Shown piece after piece: positions 27,177 to 36,382 of a DNA stretch of 64,000 nt (position 1 is the stretch's first letter; each line of letters starts with the position of its first letter). The notes under the pieces are model-generated. The model was given only the letters and a program-made list of their open reading frames with translations. It was not told the origin of the DNA and made no database searches. The position numbers and the translations under genes are program-made. The stretch comes from Lingula anatina (Eukaryota; Brachiopoda; Lingulata; Lingulida; Lingulidae): NCBI RefSeq assembly GCF_001039355.2, contig NW_019775565.1:98245-162244 (forward strand). Reading direction: 5' to 3'.

Positions 27177-28034
27177 GTACCTTCATTATTAGGGGGTGGT
27201 ATTATTACTTGCTTTCCGACCCAAAACATTTACCCATAGTTTCCATTAGAGAGCAATATATTTTTATTGTTGTCAATTATATGCAGTCGACAGTTACTAG
27301 TACACAATAGTTGTATAAAATGTGCTATAAAATCAGTATTTCCTTCCAAGAGGAGTACGTCGATCTTAGTAAATCCATTATGCATGTAATTGGTTACTTC
27401 AAGTAAACAAACCTGTAAATTTTTTTTTTTTTTGGAGTTAATCAACGCAAAGGCTGCGTAATAGCAAACCAGATGTACATTTTGTAGTGCGTTGTTGTAA
27501 TATTTTTGTATTGTAATGTGTATTGTATCGTAGTGTAGTATAGTGTGTGGTGTTGCACTGTATAAATGTATTGTATTGTGTTGTGTTGTATTGTATTTTA
27601 TTATATTGCCTTACTGTAGGCCTACTGCCTGCCTGGCGCAGTGTAGTGTGTGTTGTGTTGTGTTGTGTTGTGTATTGTACTGTATCTCTGTCCCACACAA
27701 CGTTAGACTGTGTGTACTAGTAGTTATTTTCATCGTGATCATGTAGATCATGAATTTTATTTATCTTTTTGTTCTGTAACATACTTGAATGAAGTCCAAT
27801 TGTGCACCATCTGCAATCCCCCTCAGTTCCTGAATGTACTGTGGATAAACCGTCTCAGAGGTGTGAAGGTATCTCTGGGACACCCTGTTGCCATCCTCGG
27901 TATTGTAATATGGCACCAACGTTTTCTGAAGAAATCCGTCCCTTTCGACATAATCTTGAATGAGGCTTTTAAATACTCTACCCTGTAAGATGAAGACAGT
28001 TATGGTGGTTCATACACATACACACAAACAGTCG

Positions 28035-28105
28035 CACACACACACACACACACACACACAAAACACACACACAGAGAGAGAGAGAAAGAGAGAGAGAGAG
28101 AGGGG
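28035..28105. repeat. (CA)n/(GA)n microsatellite in copy B
   Basis: The counterpart of the repeat at 18413. Here CA dominates, followed by a short GA tract and six G bases. Confidence 0.9.
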
Positions 28106-28429
28106 GGATTTTTAAGGCCCAGTTCTTTTAGAGGGGGCATTTTGATCACTGTGCATGGATATGGACCGATACCAAAACAGGACGATGCTCAAAATCAATC
28201 ATAACATTCAACATTTCAGTCTCATTTTAAGCAGTACGACTCCACTTTCTAGACATCTTTTTTAGAGGCACGTGCACACAGTGAATATAAGCTCTTAATA
28301 TATATAACAAAAAAGTACTTTGTCCTTCACCATCACTTTATCATCAGGGTAAACATGAAAAGGGTTATCAAAAACCATGATTCCACGGAACATATAAAGT
28401 GTGTTATTCTTAAACTCCCGCTAACACGG

Positions 28430-28553
28430 AGGATGCTATTTTATCACAACAATTAACACGGAGGATGCTATTTTATCACAGCAATTAACACGGAGGATGC
28501 TATTTTATCACAGCAATTAACACGGAAGATGCTATTTTATCACAGCAATTAAG
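28430..28553. repeat. 32-bp tandem repeat, four units, specific to copy B
   Basis: The unit begins ACACGGAGGATGCTATTTTA and continues TCACAGCAATTA, and is present four times. Copy A has a single degenerate unit at the same place (about 18778-18808). The amplification therefore happened after the two copies separated. Confidence 0.9.
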
Positions 28554-29835
28554 AGCCGTATGTATGGGGGCCGATAGGGTAACGTTACGTTCACTTTCTC
28601 ATTACAACGCTGCCAGTTTACATTATTTATCGGAAGCTGACCTCATTTTTATTGGGAGCGAGGGTTGTGCATCAATTATACACATACGATGCTCTAAATG
28701 TCAGTCTTATCTAGCAGCTCACACCACCAATTTATCGTTGAAAATTTATACACACAATTACCATGAGTAACTTAGCAAGAAAAAAAAATCAACAAATACG
28801 CTTTGACTAGTGAACTGTTCTTCTGCAGTGATTTGAAACGTATCAATGAAAAGAGAATTCGTAATTTTTTATTATTTAATTTTTGCAAAACCCTTAGTAA
28901 GAAGGCCTAGGGCCGAAAGCTTGGATTAGACATAACATCCTTTATTTAAGTAGATCTTTATAGATGCATCATTACGATTACTTATTTATTTTAATTAAAA
29001 TGATAAGAGGCGTACTAGTACTAGTAATTTAGCCATGATTGAACAGTTAAAAAACATGGTCCAGTGTTAATTCTGTGTACTCACCACTTCATATCCAACT
29101 TCATAGTACGTTCCTCTTGCGTAAAGTACTGGGAGGCTTCCACCTCTCTTAAGCTTCAGACAGTCCTGTCCACCTTTGTTGTCCATGTGCAATGCTATCT
29201 TCAGAAATATAGACGAACTTCGATCGGCATGCTAACTAGAGACATGGAACCTCTCTTGTGCGAATGCAACAGTTGGGTTAAAATACTTGTATGCAGTATT
29301 TACACGATGTATAGGCCTATGCCATGACCTACATGTACTTGTGACCAACTACTTTATCAGTTGCATTCCTGCTCCTAAGCGATGTCCAACTGATCATTAA
29401 TGCGTTTGGCATAGTTTGAAGATATGTAACATTAAAGGCAGGTTTAGTTCGATCTTCACATGCAAGTACTAGCACATGTAGGCCTACGTCGATCCGTAGG
29501 CTTATTTAAGACGTGATACCCTTCTTGTGCAAATAACACAGTCGGGGGAAAATAGGTCTACCTGCATGCAGTAATATGATATAACTTACCTGTGAGAAAT
29601 TACTTAAGCGTCATTCACACTAGCAAGTTAACCGCAGTCCAGTTAACCCCGATAGACTCGCGTTCCTTTCTCAGGCCTAACCAACTACCAGACTCGGCAC
29701 CTACGGATCCAGAATAAACCGGTATATCAGACCACACTACCCGTTTTCAAGGTGTGTGTCAGATCGCATTACAGAGTATCAGCCACCACACCGATTTTGC
29801 CTGGTGCGCGATGTGATAGCGATGATCGTAGTAAT

Positions 29836-29922
29836 AGATAGACCCCGAGTCAGCGAGGGTTATGTGACGAGTGCGAAGCACGAGTGGATGTCACATAACC
29901 CTCGCTGACGAGGGATCTATCT
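29836..29922. repeat. Near-perfect hairpin, stem about 33 bp
   Basis: The left arm reads AGATAG-ACCCCGA followed by GTCAGCGAGGGTTATGTGAC. The right arm is its complement, ending in TCTATCT. The loop of about 21 bases contains a smaller GTGCGAAGCAC palindrome. It lies just upstream of the LINE coding fragment. Confidence 0.85.
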
Positions 29923-29925
29923 TAT

Positions 29926-30033
29926 TTAGACCACGGGTCCATTAGCGGGTTATAACGCATTCATGCGAGACGTGCGGTTATGCAAGTTACACCACGTCTG
30001 AATCTTTTGTTCTTCACTTCCACCGTGGTCTAA
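29926..30033. repeat. Small inverted-repeat element, TTAGACCACGG ends
   Basis: TTAGACCACGG at 29926-29936 is mirrored by CCGTGGTCTAA at 30023-30033, enclosing about 85 bases. It could be a very short MITE or the outer part of the adjacent hairpin. A single N follows 15 bases later. Confidence 0.55.
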
Positions 30034-30062
30034 AGCGGGGTTGGAAANCAAAGACACAGTTT

Positions 30063-31014
30063 ATGGTTATCAACGGTGACGCTAGCGACCGGGAGACAAT
30101 TCATGTGCCAGGCTACAATGTGGAAAATTGCGAATTATATACATACTTAGGCGCCGTGTTTAGCCAGGACGGCAAAGTCTCCACCCCCGTAAAAGATCAG
30201 GTATTACACAAACAATCACATTTATTCAAATTTGCCGCATTTATACAAAAAAAACCAGGACTTCCCTTTTTGGATAAAACGTAAAGTGCTTGACGCCGCT
30301 CTTATGAGCTCCATTTTGTACGGCTGTGAGGCATGGCTGTGCGGTGGCGCTAAGCCAGCCAATGTTATATACCTGGCAGCATTAAAAATCCTACTGGGAG
30401 TTAGGACATCGACGCCTAACGACCTCGTATTAGCAGAGCTCGGTGTTCCTTCGTTGTCAGCCAGAGTTAAGAAAACGCAGAAAGCATTTATGTCCAAAGT
30501 ACTTTCTGAAAGATCAGATCTATCAGACGACCCCCTGATGACTGTGTGGACACTCTGTAAACACGCCCGGACGAAGGGCGCCAATTACTTGACCAACGTG
30601 CTAAACGAGGTTGATGACATTTGTATCTCTGACATCACTAAGAGACAGTTAGCTATTAAGAACTCCCGAAGTAGTAAAAGTGTGTTTTATACCGAGATAA
30701 ACCCCAGTGTGAGCGTACACGCCATGTACGAAGGGGCGGTTCGGGAGGAGGACAGAATCCCAGCCTCTAGAATAAGATTATCTGCACACAGTCTGGCTAT
30801 CGAGACAGGCAGATGGGCGAAAAAGCCACGCGAACAAAGACTCTGTGAGTGCGGTAACATACAAACGGAGAAACACGCAATATGTGATTGTATTTATACG
30901 GCTGATTGCCGCAACAAATTCCCTACAATAGACTTTACAAACTTAGAAAGGGTTTTCAATGGCCCTGTTAATGACGTATGCAGATGTATAAGAATGTGTT
31001 TAACTAAATATTAA
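30063..31014 (+). pseudogene. LINE ORF2 C-terminal fragment
   Basis: Two overlapping frames (30063-30284 and about 30285-31014) make up the end of a reverse transcriptase and the C-terminal region of a non-LTR retrotransposon protein. Recognisable pieces are CELYTYLGAVFS (the 'YLG' thumb motif), LYGCEAWL, and a C-terminal zinc-like CECGN-x6-H-x3-CDC motif. A frameshift lies in the A-rich stretch at about 30248. The palm domain with the YxDD box and the endonuclease are absent, so this is a 5'-truncated copy. The stop (TAA, 31012-31014) is followed by about 85 bases and the TAAC tail. Confidence 0.8.
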
Positions 31015-31763
31015 AGAAAAACAAAAGAAAGGTCAAACCCGTATACAACAAAAGCTTTGCCCGCGCAATGTAATTCGTTTTGCTTATATGGGAATAAAAT
31101 TAACTAACTAACTAACTAGGGACGTCTGATACCATCAGTGTTAGTATAACCCATGGCAGATAGCATGTCGCTGGTTGACCGAGATTGGGCCACAGACTCT
31201 TCTGACTACGGCGGTCCACCAGCTACTGTCGCCGGTGGGCCTACGTTGGCCTGACCGCCGGTCCAACGTTGGCCCACCAGCGACATATATCTCGAGCGGC
31301 CTGTAGTGTTTTACCGGTACATTACAATGCAATGAGTAATCTGATGTATTTGTACGCATGCGCAGGGGAGTTACTGATAAAGTGCGTGAAGAGTCAACAG
31401 GTGTATTTTTGTGTCTCGTGGTATTGGTCAAGAACCAGTGATTATAACATTACACGACCCAACGTCGGCCCACCAGCGACAGTAACTGGTGGGCCACCGC
31501 AGGCCCACCGCTTTTCTTATGTTTTCTTTTATCATTATTATTATTCATTAATGAATTGATTTATTATTTTTTATACTTATTATCATTATTATTACATAAA
31601 ATGGGCAAAACATATTATTATATTTCAAGATTTTTTATTCTTCCATAATCTTTTTTTTCATAATATACAAACAGGGTGGCAAGTTATAAAGGACCTTCAG
31701 AGAATAAGATAAATATTTAAAAAAAGGAAATCCATTGCTAAATGTAATGAATGTACTAAATCG

Positions 31764-32455
31764 TACCCTCTACCAGGGCGAGTATTAGATTTTTTACAGA
31801 TATTCACAGATATGTCTCTGCTAGATAGATGGTCATTTAGGGCTCAACTCACCCTTTTGAGAAATCTCAAGGCTGATTACATGGCTGGTAATTGTTTGCA
31901 TAATTGCTCAGGCACTGCCACTTTGCAGGTCCAGTCTAAGACTGCGTGACAGCAATTAAGACCCCAATCCCATAGATTTTAGATCGATCTATCCCGGTGG
32001 GGAGTCTCACTAGATTACTGTCAGCTTAGCCGGTTTAAGCGTCTGTCCCGCCTACTTCAAGCTGTAAGGGGGTAATTAACTATGGTGCGCGCTCGGCTGA
32101 CTGCAATTTAGGGTGAACCCCCAGGGAGTTAGGTCGATCTAAATCTTAATCACTGGATCGATCTAAATCTCTGGGAATACACCCTAAGACAGTTAATAAC
32201 TCTGACGTCAATAACTTGCTCTACTGTGACAGATAAAAGAGCCTTAGACTGGTTGCGTAACGAGCAGTTATCACATCGTTGTGAATCTCAGCTCATGCAG
32301 AGCAAGTACAAAGCCTTTGGCGCGCGCGCAGAGATAATTGTTTCCACATGGGATTCCTCAACAGGGTGAGTTGAGCCCTAAATGACCATCTATCTAGCTA
32401 GAGACATATCTGTGAATATCTGTAAAAAATCTATCACTCGCCCTGGTAGAGGGTA
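31764..32455. mobile_element. Mutator-like element with long terminal inverted repeats
   Basis: The first about 105 bases (TACCCTCTACCAGGGCGAG...) are repeated in inverted orientation at 32350-32455 with few differences. A 9-base direct repeat, ACTAAATCG, flanks the element (31755-31763 and 32456-32464). Long inverted repeats and a 9-bp target duplication are the signature of Mutator-like elements. It has no coding capacity. A family-1 MITE is inserted inside (31960-32184). A truncated relative lies at 55243. Confidence 0.85.
31960..32184. mobile_element. MITE family 1, copy 3, nested in the Mutator-like element
   Basis: Flanked by TAA (31957-31959 and 32185-32187). The ends are GACCCCAATCCCATAG and the mirrored CTGGGAATACACCC, with TAGATCGATC inside. 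It is in the opposite orientation to copies 1 and 2. Near its right end GATCGATCTAAATC is duplicated. Confidence 0.85.
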
Positions 32456-32464
32456 ACTAAATCG

Positions 32465-32789
32465 TAGGCAGTTTTCACTCACTATCGTTCACTTACGCTC
32501 ACTTACACAAGTAACCTTTCACTCTCACGATCGATCCCAGATTCGGTCTAAAACTTCACGTAAGTCAACCAAGTCAACCACAAGAATAAATCAACGTAAC
32601 GCTGTTTTATTCAACAACTCCAAGATTCATTACATATACTATCTTTTATACAACTTTCTTTTATTGCAACGATCTTATGCAGATTTTCTGCTGCAGGTCT
32701 TTGTCCAATCAGCGCGCCAAATGTAAATTGTTTTCAATTACATAATTAGGTTATCGGGAGCGTCTCTTGATCTCCGGGCGCTCCCAACA
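32465..32789 (-). repeat. Ty3/gypsy-type LTR, copy 1
   Basis: Read on the minus strand it begins TGTTGGGAGCGCCCGG at 32789. It contains a GGGAGCG/CGCTCCC hairpin near the start, a TATAAAA box and an AATAAA signal. It matches 60669-61003 on the plus strand over its whole length. The purine tract GGAAAAAATGAAGGAATA lies directly before its first base, as expected of a polypurine tract before a 3' LTR. The certain overlap ends at 32484; the outer end is approximate because the Mutator-like element is inserted there. Confidence 0.75.
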
Positions 32790-33040
32790 TATTCCTTCAT
32801 TTTTTCCGAGAAAAAATATGATAAGATTTTTTTTCGTTAAACTTACGTGATATTTACAAAATATTATGTTTACGATAATATAAAATATATTAATTTTAAA
32901 TTAAAACTGTAACGTTTCTTATTTAAAAGTCTATATTTATTCCGGCGCTGGCGTCGTGGATTCTTCCTTCTTCTTCTTTATAATGGGTCCTGCAGGGTCT
33001 GCTGATGAGGGCCCAGGATGATCCGCATATCTTTGAGGGA

Positions 33041-33181
33041 TTATTTAGTTCCCTCAGGGCGTCCTGATGCCCTTATCCTTGCCGGACAAGCCCAACAAGG
33101 TTTTGCCGGTTTAGTCGCCGACGGCTCGACCATGGACAGGTAGTACCGTTTTACATGGTTAACGGTAGCAGATAACTGACC
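33041..33181 (-). pseudogene. C-terminal tail of a Ty3/gypsy pol protein
   Basis: A frame of 46 codons ends at TAA (33043-33041). It holds LSATVNHVKRYYLS, which resembles the 'VHVxRLKxYY' close of gypsy integrases. A CWAC pair follows. The LTR starts about 250 bases downstream after a purine tract, which fits the 3' end of a gypsy element. The rest of the polyprotein is not present upstream. Identification rests on a short motif and on context. Confidence 0.5.
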
Positions 33182-33189
33182 TGAGTGTT

Positions 33190-33640
33190 TGTTATCAAAA
33201 CATAGAATACGCACAAAACGTTTTAAAAAGGTCCTCTTCGCTGGCCTGGTCTCTCACCTAGGTTCGAAGTTTCGAAGCCCATCCAAGGTCGAAGTGTCGA
33301 AGCCTCTTCCCGGATCGTAGTGTCGAAGATCTGCACACTTAAAGAGAGCTCATCGACCACCATGCCCCCAGTGATAGTTGTGCAAAAGAACAGTACAAGG
33401 AAATAGGTTTTCTTGTATTTCCAAAGCCATGTCAGTCTAATAGAGTCTTTACTTGCAACAAATAACACAATTTAATGTAAAAACACCCATTCATGTTACA
33501 ACTACAACATATAAAATACAAAATTAGCTCTGTTTGAAAGGACCAAGCATGCCAAACAGAGTGCTTTGATTTGTAGACGAAACAGTTTTAACTGCCAAAA
33601 ACGTCATATACATGTTCATGTAGATCCAAGCATAGTTAGT
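33190..33640. other. No recognisable gene; small TTCGAAG repeat
   Basis: A stretch at about 33256-33330 repeats TCGAAG(T/C) five times around short spacers. Nothing else is recognised before the next MITE. Confidence 0.4.
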
Positions 33641-33644
33641 CTAT

Positions 33645-33858
33645 GGGCGCATTCCCATAGATTTTAGATCGATCTATCCCTGTGGGGAGTCTTACTAGAT
33701 TACTGTCAGATAATCCGGCTTAAATGTCCGTCCCGCTTACTATAAGCTGTAAGGGGGTAATTCACTTTCGTGCTCGCTCGGCTGACAGCTATTTAGCGTG
33801 AACCCCCAGGGAGTTAGGTCGATCTAGTTGTATCGATCTAATCTCTGGGAATGGGGTC
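33645..33858. mobile_element. MITE family 1, copy 4
   Basis: Same orientation as copy 3. The left end contains ATTCCCATAG and TTTTAGATCGATC; the right end has the mirrored CTCTGGGAATGGGGTC. The flanking trinucleotides are TAT on both sides, a departure from the TTA/TAA of the other copies. Internal blocks GGGGAGTCT and CCCCCAGGGAGTTAGGTCGAT are conserved. Confidence 0.8.
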
Positions 33859-33861
33859 TAT

Positions 33862-35756
33862 ATCTTTGCCAAATATCTCATAACCGTACGTTATTAATGG
33901 TTCAATCTTAACTAAGGTATCCAAATTTAATTTTTCAATAACCATGTAACAAGACACATAATTTCATCTCTGGACCCGCCCCCCCCCCAAAAAAAAAAAA
34001 AATAAATAAATAAAAAAATAATAATAAATAGTTAAACAGAAATAAAATTAAAAACAAAAACCAGTCTGAATCCGATAATGATGATACAAATGTCTCTTGC
34101 AAAGCTTGAACTCTATCTTTTTTCTGAAAAACAGGTAATTATGATGTGACCAAGTCTATCAGAGTGAACAGACGACACAGTCAACAGTTGAATCAAATAT
34201 CTGGATCTATCACAAATGAAAACTGACTATTCTAGATCCCTCAATGCAAAGAAATCGGTTCTCACCCCATCCTCTCCTTCTTTGATATTTGATAGAATTC
34301 TAGTAACTTGTACCGGTTATGATTTACTGAGTAAAATAGCCCAGTTTATTGCTAAAACAAAGCAAAATTATCACATTTTATGTATTATACAATGCTGTGC
34401 AATAAGTTATACAGAAACACATATAGTCTTCAAAGCAGCACATGCATGTAATACCCGATAAATGACAATCAATTATTCAACTGATAGAAAAAAATGCGCC
34501 CAACTTTCTAATATTCCACGATTTGATCCGACACAAAGGCGATATGCTTATAACGTAGGAGGGACAGCTACCAAACCCTGACCATATAAAATATTATGAA
34601 TGCAATAACTGAAGCATGATTAACAATGCCCCGAAAGGCCATGGCTTTGACAACGATGTTGGCAACTTGTCCATTTAAAACTTTGGGTGTCGTGTCAGAC
34701 TCCTAGTGTTGAGGGGGGAGGGGGGGGGGGGCGGGGGTCACGAAAGTTGGATGTTACATAAGGCTTATCTTCTCTGTGAGCTAGGATTGAAGACGCATTT
34801 TTTTTATTAAATATGCTGTTATTACAGTTCACTACAGAGCGTGTCTTTTTCTCCTTACTCATCTATATTAACTGAATAGCTGGTTCATTTTAAGTACAAT
34901 ATAAAAAACGTATTCATTAATAAATCCCTCACCTTGTGAGTTTTGGGTAGTTCATCATTTGAGGTAGTAAGATAAAAAAATTGATCATGTTCATTGTCAG
35001 AGTCGACAATAGGCCTATCAGAAAATGACTGTCAAAAAATTGACTGTCAAAAAATTGGATATCCTTCAATGTAATTTGAAAATCTGACCGTCTTCCGGAA
35101 GACCCAGAAGACGGCCTCAATCCACCTCTGCAGGCGTCCTTTTCCAAGGTTTTGCACTGTCCTGTATATGTGCAGCCGGACCTACAAGTAGAGCACCTAG
35201 CGCTATCAAACCCTTTGTTAATAGCATGCGCTTTAGCTAGCAAGATTGACCCTTAATCTCGTCAAACCTATTGCAGAACTCCGTGGAAAGGGTTTGAACA
35301 CAAGCAACTGTCTTTGGCACCTGGCCTGGCTGAAATGACAAGTTGCCGCCATTTTTAACCTGATGTGACTTGTTTCTAGGCTGCAGAAAGTGGCCTCTAT
35401 TTGTGAATCGATCAAAACTTAGGGAATTTCCATTTTGTTGATGTTGATAAGCAAAGTGAAACTGCTCACTCGGCGCAGGGATTTCCAGGGCTATTTTTGC
35501 TCAGTATTTGAGGACAAATAAATATAAATCACTGATAGAAGACGATAACGATAGAAAAGGCCTACAAGGAAAACAATTTGCAAGTAAGTAAAAACCAAAA
35601 GTTACGTGCTCAATACTGTACGATATCTCTAAAGTGCAGTCTGTTTCAAAATTGAAGATAATTCAGTAATTTGAAACAGACTAGGAGCGATCCTTGTGAT
35701 CAGAGTATACTGTACACATATCACAGTTTGGTGGATTTACCATATTTGTAACCTTA
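33862..35756. other. No recognised gene; one Cys-rich open stretch
   Basis: Mostly non-coding, with C/A homopolymers at about 33980 and a G run at about 34716-34732. On the minus strand, 35243-34929 is open and its first 50 codons are cysteine-rich (CSTCRSGCTYTGQC). The overlapping minus frame 35415-35233 contains AAAATGGCGGC, a good translation-start context. Neither matches a family I can name. One could be a first exon, but the support is weak. Confidence 0.3.
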
Positions 35757-35958
35757 GACTGGGTTCCCACATTTTTAGATTTGGATCGATCTAACTCCCT
35801 GGGGGTTCACGTTAAGTTGCTCTCAGCTTCGGAGAGCCGAGCGCGTACAAAAGTTAATAACCCCCTTACAGCTTTTACTAGGCGGGACAGACATTTAAGC
35901 CAATCTTGTGAGACTCCCCACGAGGATACATCGATCTAAAATCTGTGTAAATGCAGTC
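35757..35958. mobile_element. MITE family 1, copy 5
   Basis: TTA at both flanks (35754-35756 and 35959-35961). The left end is GACTGGGTTCCCACA. The right end is more degenerate (CTGTGTAAATGCAGTC). It is the shortest copy and lies directly before the G-rich minisatellite upstream of the TLDc-GTPase gene. Confidence 0.82.
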
Positions 35959-35965
35959 TTAGACT

Positions 35966-36325
35966 GTGGGGAAGGAGGACACAGCCGGGTAGGGGGGCAC
36001 GGTGGCGTAGGGGGGCTCAGTGGGGGTAGGGGGTGACAGAGTGGGGGAAAGGGGGTCACATTGGGGTAGGTGGACTCAGTGGGGGTAGGGGACACAGTGG
36101 GGGAAGGGGGGCACAGAAGGGGTAGGGGCGACATTGGGGGTAAGGGGTGACACAGTGGGGGTAGTGGGACACAATGGGGGGGCAGTCCATGGGGCTAGGG
36201 GGACACTGGGGGTAAGGGGGACACAATGGGGGTTAGGAGGACACAGTTGGGGGCACAGTGGGGGTCATTGTGTGTAGGGGGACACACTTGGGAGGCACGT
36301 TGGGGGAAGGGGGACACAGTGCATA
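35966..36325 (+). repeat. G-rich minisatellite upstream of the TLDc-GTPase gene
   Basis: About 360 bases of irregular units such as GGGGGACACAGTGGGGGTA, with many runs of four to seven G on the plus strand. The array ends about 58 bases before the coding start. Many closely spaced G runs have the potential to form G-quadruplexes. Whether it is promoter, 5' UTR or intron is unclear, because an acceptor-like TTTCAG occurs at 36363-36368. Confidence 0.85.
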
Positions 36326-36382
36326 TTGTTCTTTATAATCTATTAGACATTAAAACCGTCTGTTTCAGCCCACTAGGCCGCA

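Larger units (their letters stand above)
27785..29186 (-). pseudogene. Partial duplicate of the Tan-like gene (exons 1-2 only)
   Basis: Exon 1' is 29186-29085 and exon 2' is 27982-27785, the same lengths (102 and 198 bases) and phases as the originals. Both are open, with a GTGAGT donor after exon 1' and a CAG acceptor before exon 2'. Amino-acid changes are few: for example HY becomes YY in the ARGTHYEV motif, and the last residues change from DFNQ to DFIQ. The exon 2' donor becomes AA/GTAT, a weaker site. No counterpart of exons 3-8 follows; the BEL element begins about 600 bases on. It is either a truncated gene copy, or a second pair of first exons that could splice into exons 3-8 downstream, or an allelic duplicate placed in tandem by the assembler. 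Confidence 0.8.
29672..31117 (+). mobile_element. LINE-derived insertion replacing part of duplicate B
   Basis: Copy A and copy B agree up to CGCGTTCCTTTCT and again from AGGGACGTCTGATAC. Between these points copy B has unrelated sequence: two palindromes, an N (30048), the end of a LINE ORF2 and a 3' tail of four TAAC units (about 31099-31116). A short tandem tail instead of poly-A is known for several LINE groups. The insertion is 5'-truncated or rearranged and coincided with loss of about 330 bases of target. Confidence 0.75.
27177..31650 (+). repeat. Segmental duplication, copy B
   Basis: It starts GGTACCTTCATTATTAGGGGG directly after the BEL element and parallels copy A to about 31650 (GGGCAAAACATATTATTATA against 20770). 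It is longer than copy A because a LINE-derived block of about 1.45 kb (29672-31117) replaces about 330 bases, and because a 32-bp unit is amplified at 28430-28553. Coding exons 1' and 2' remain open. Confidence 0.9.

Noticed and set aside
27438-27746. Open frames on both strands over TGTTGTGTTGTATTG repeats
   Set aside because: Simple TGTTG/ACAAC repeat sequence creates the frames; no protein family resemblance.
34929-35415. Cys-rich minus-strand frames as a host gene
   Set aside because: They are short, interrupted and match no family I recognise. Noted as a weak possibility only.
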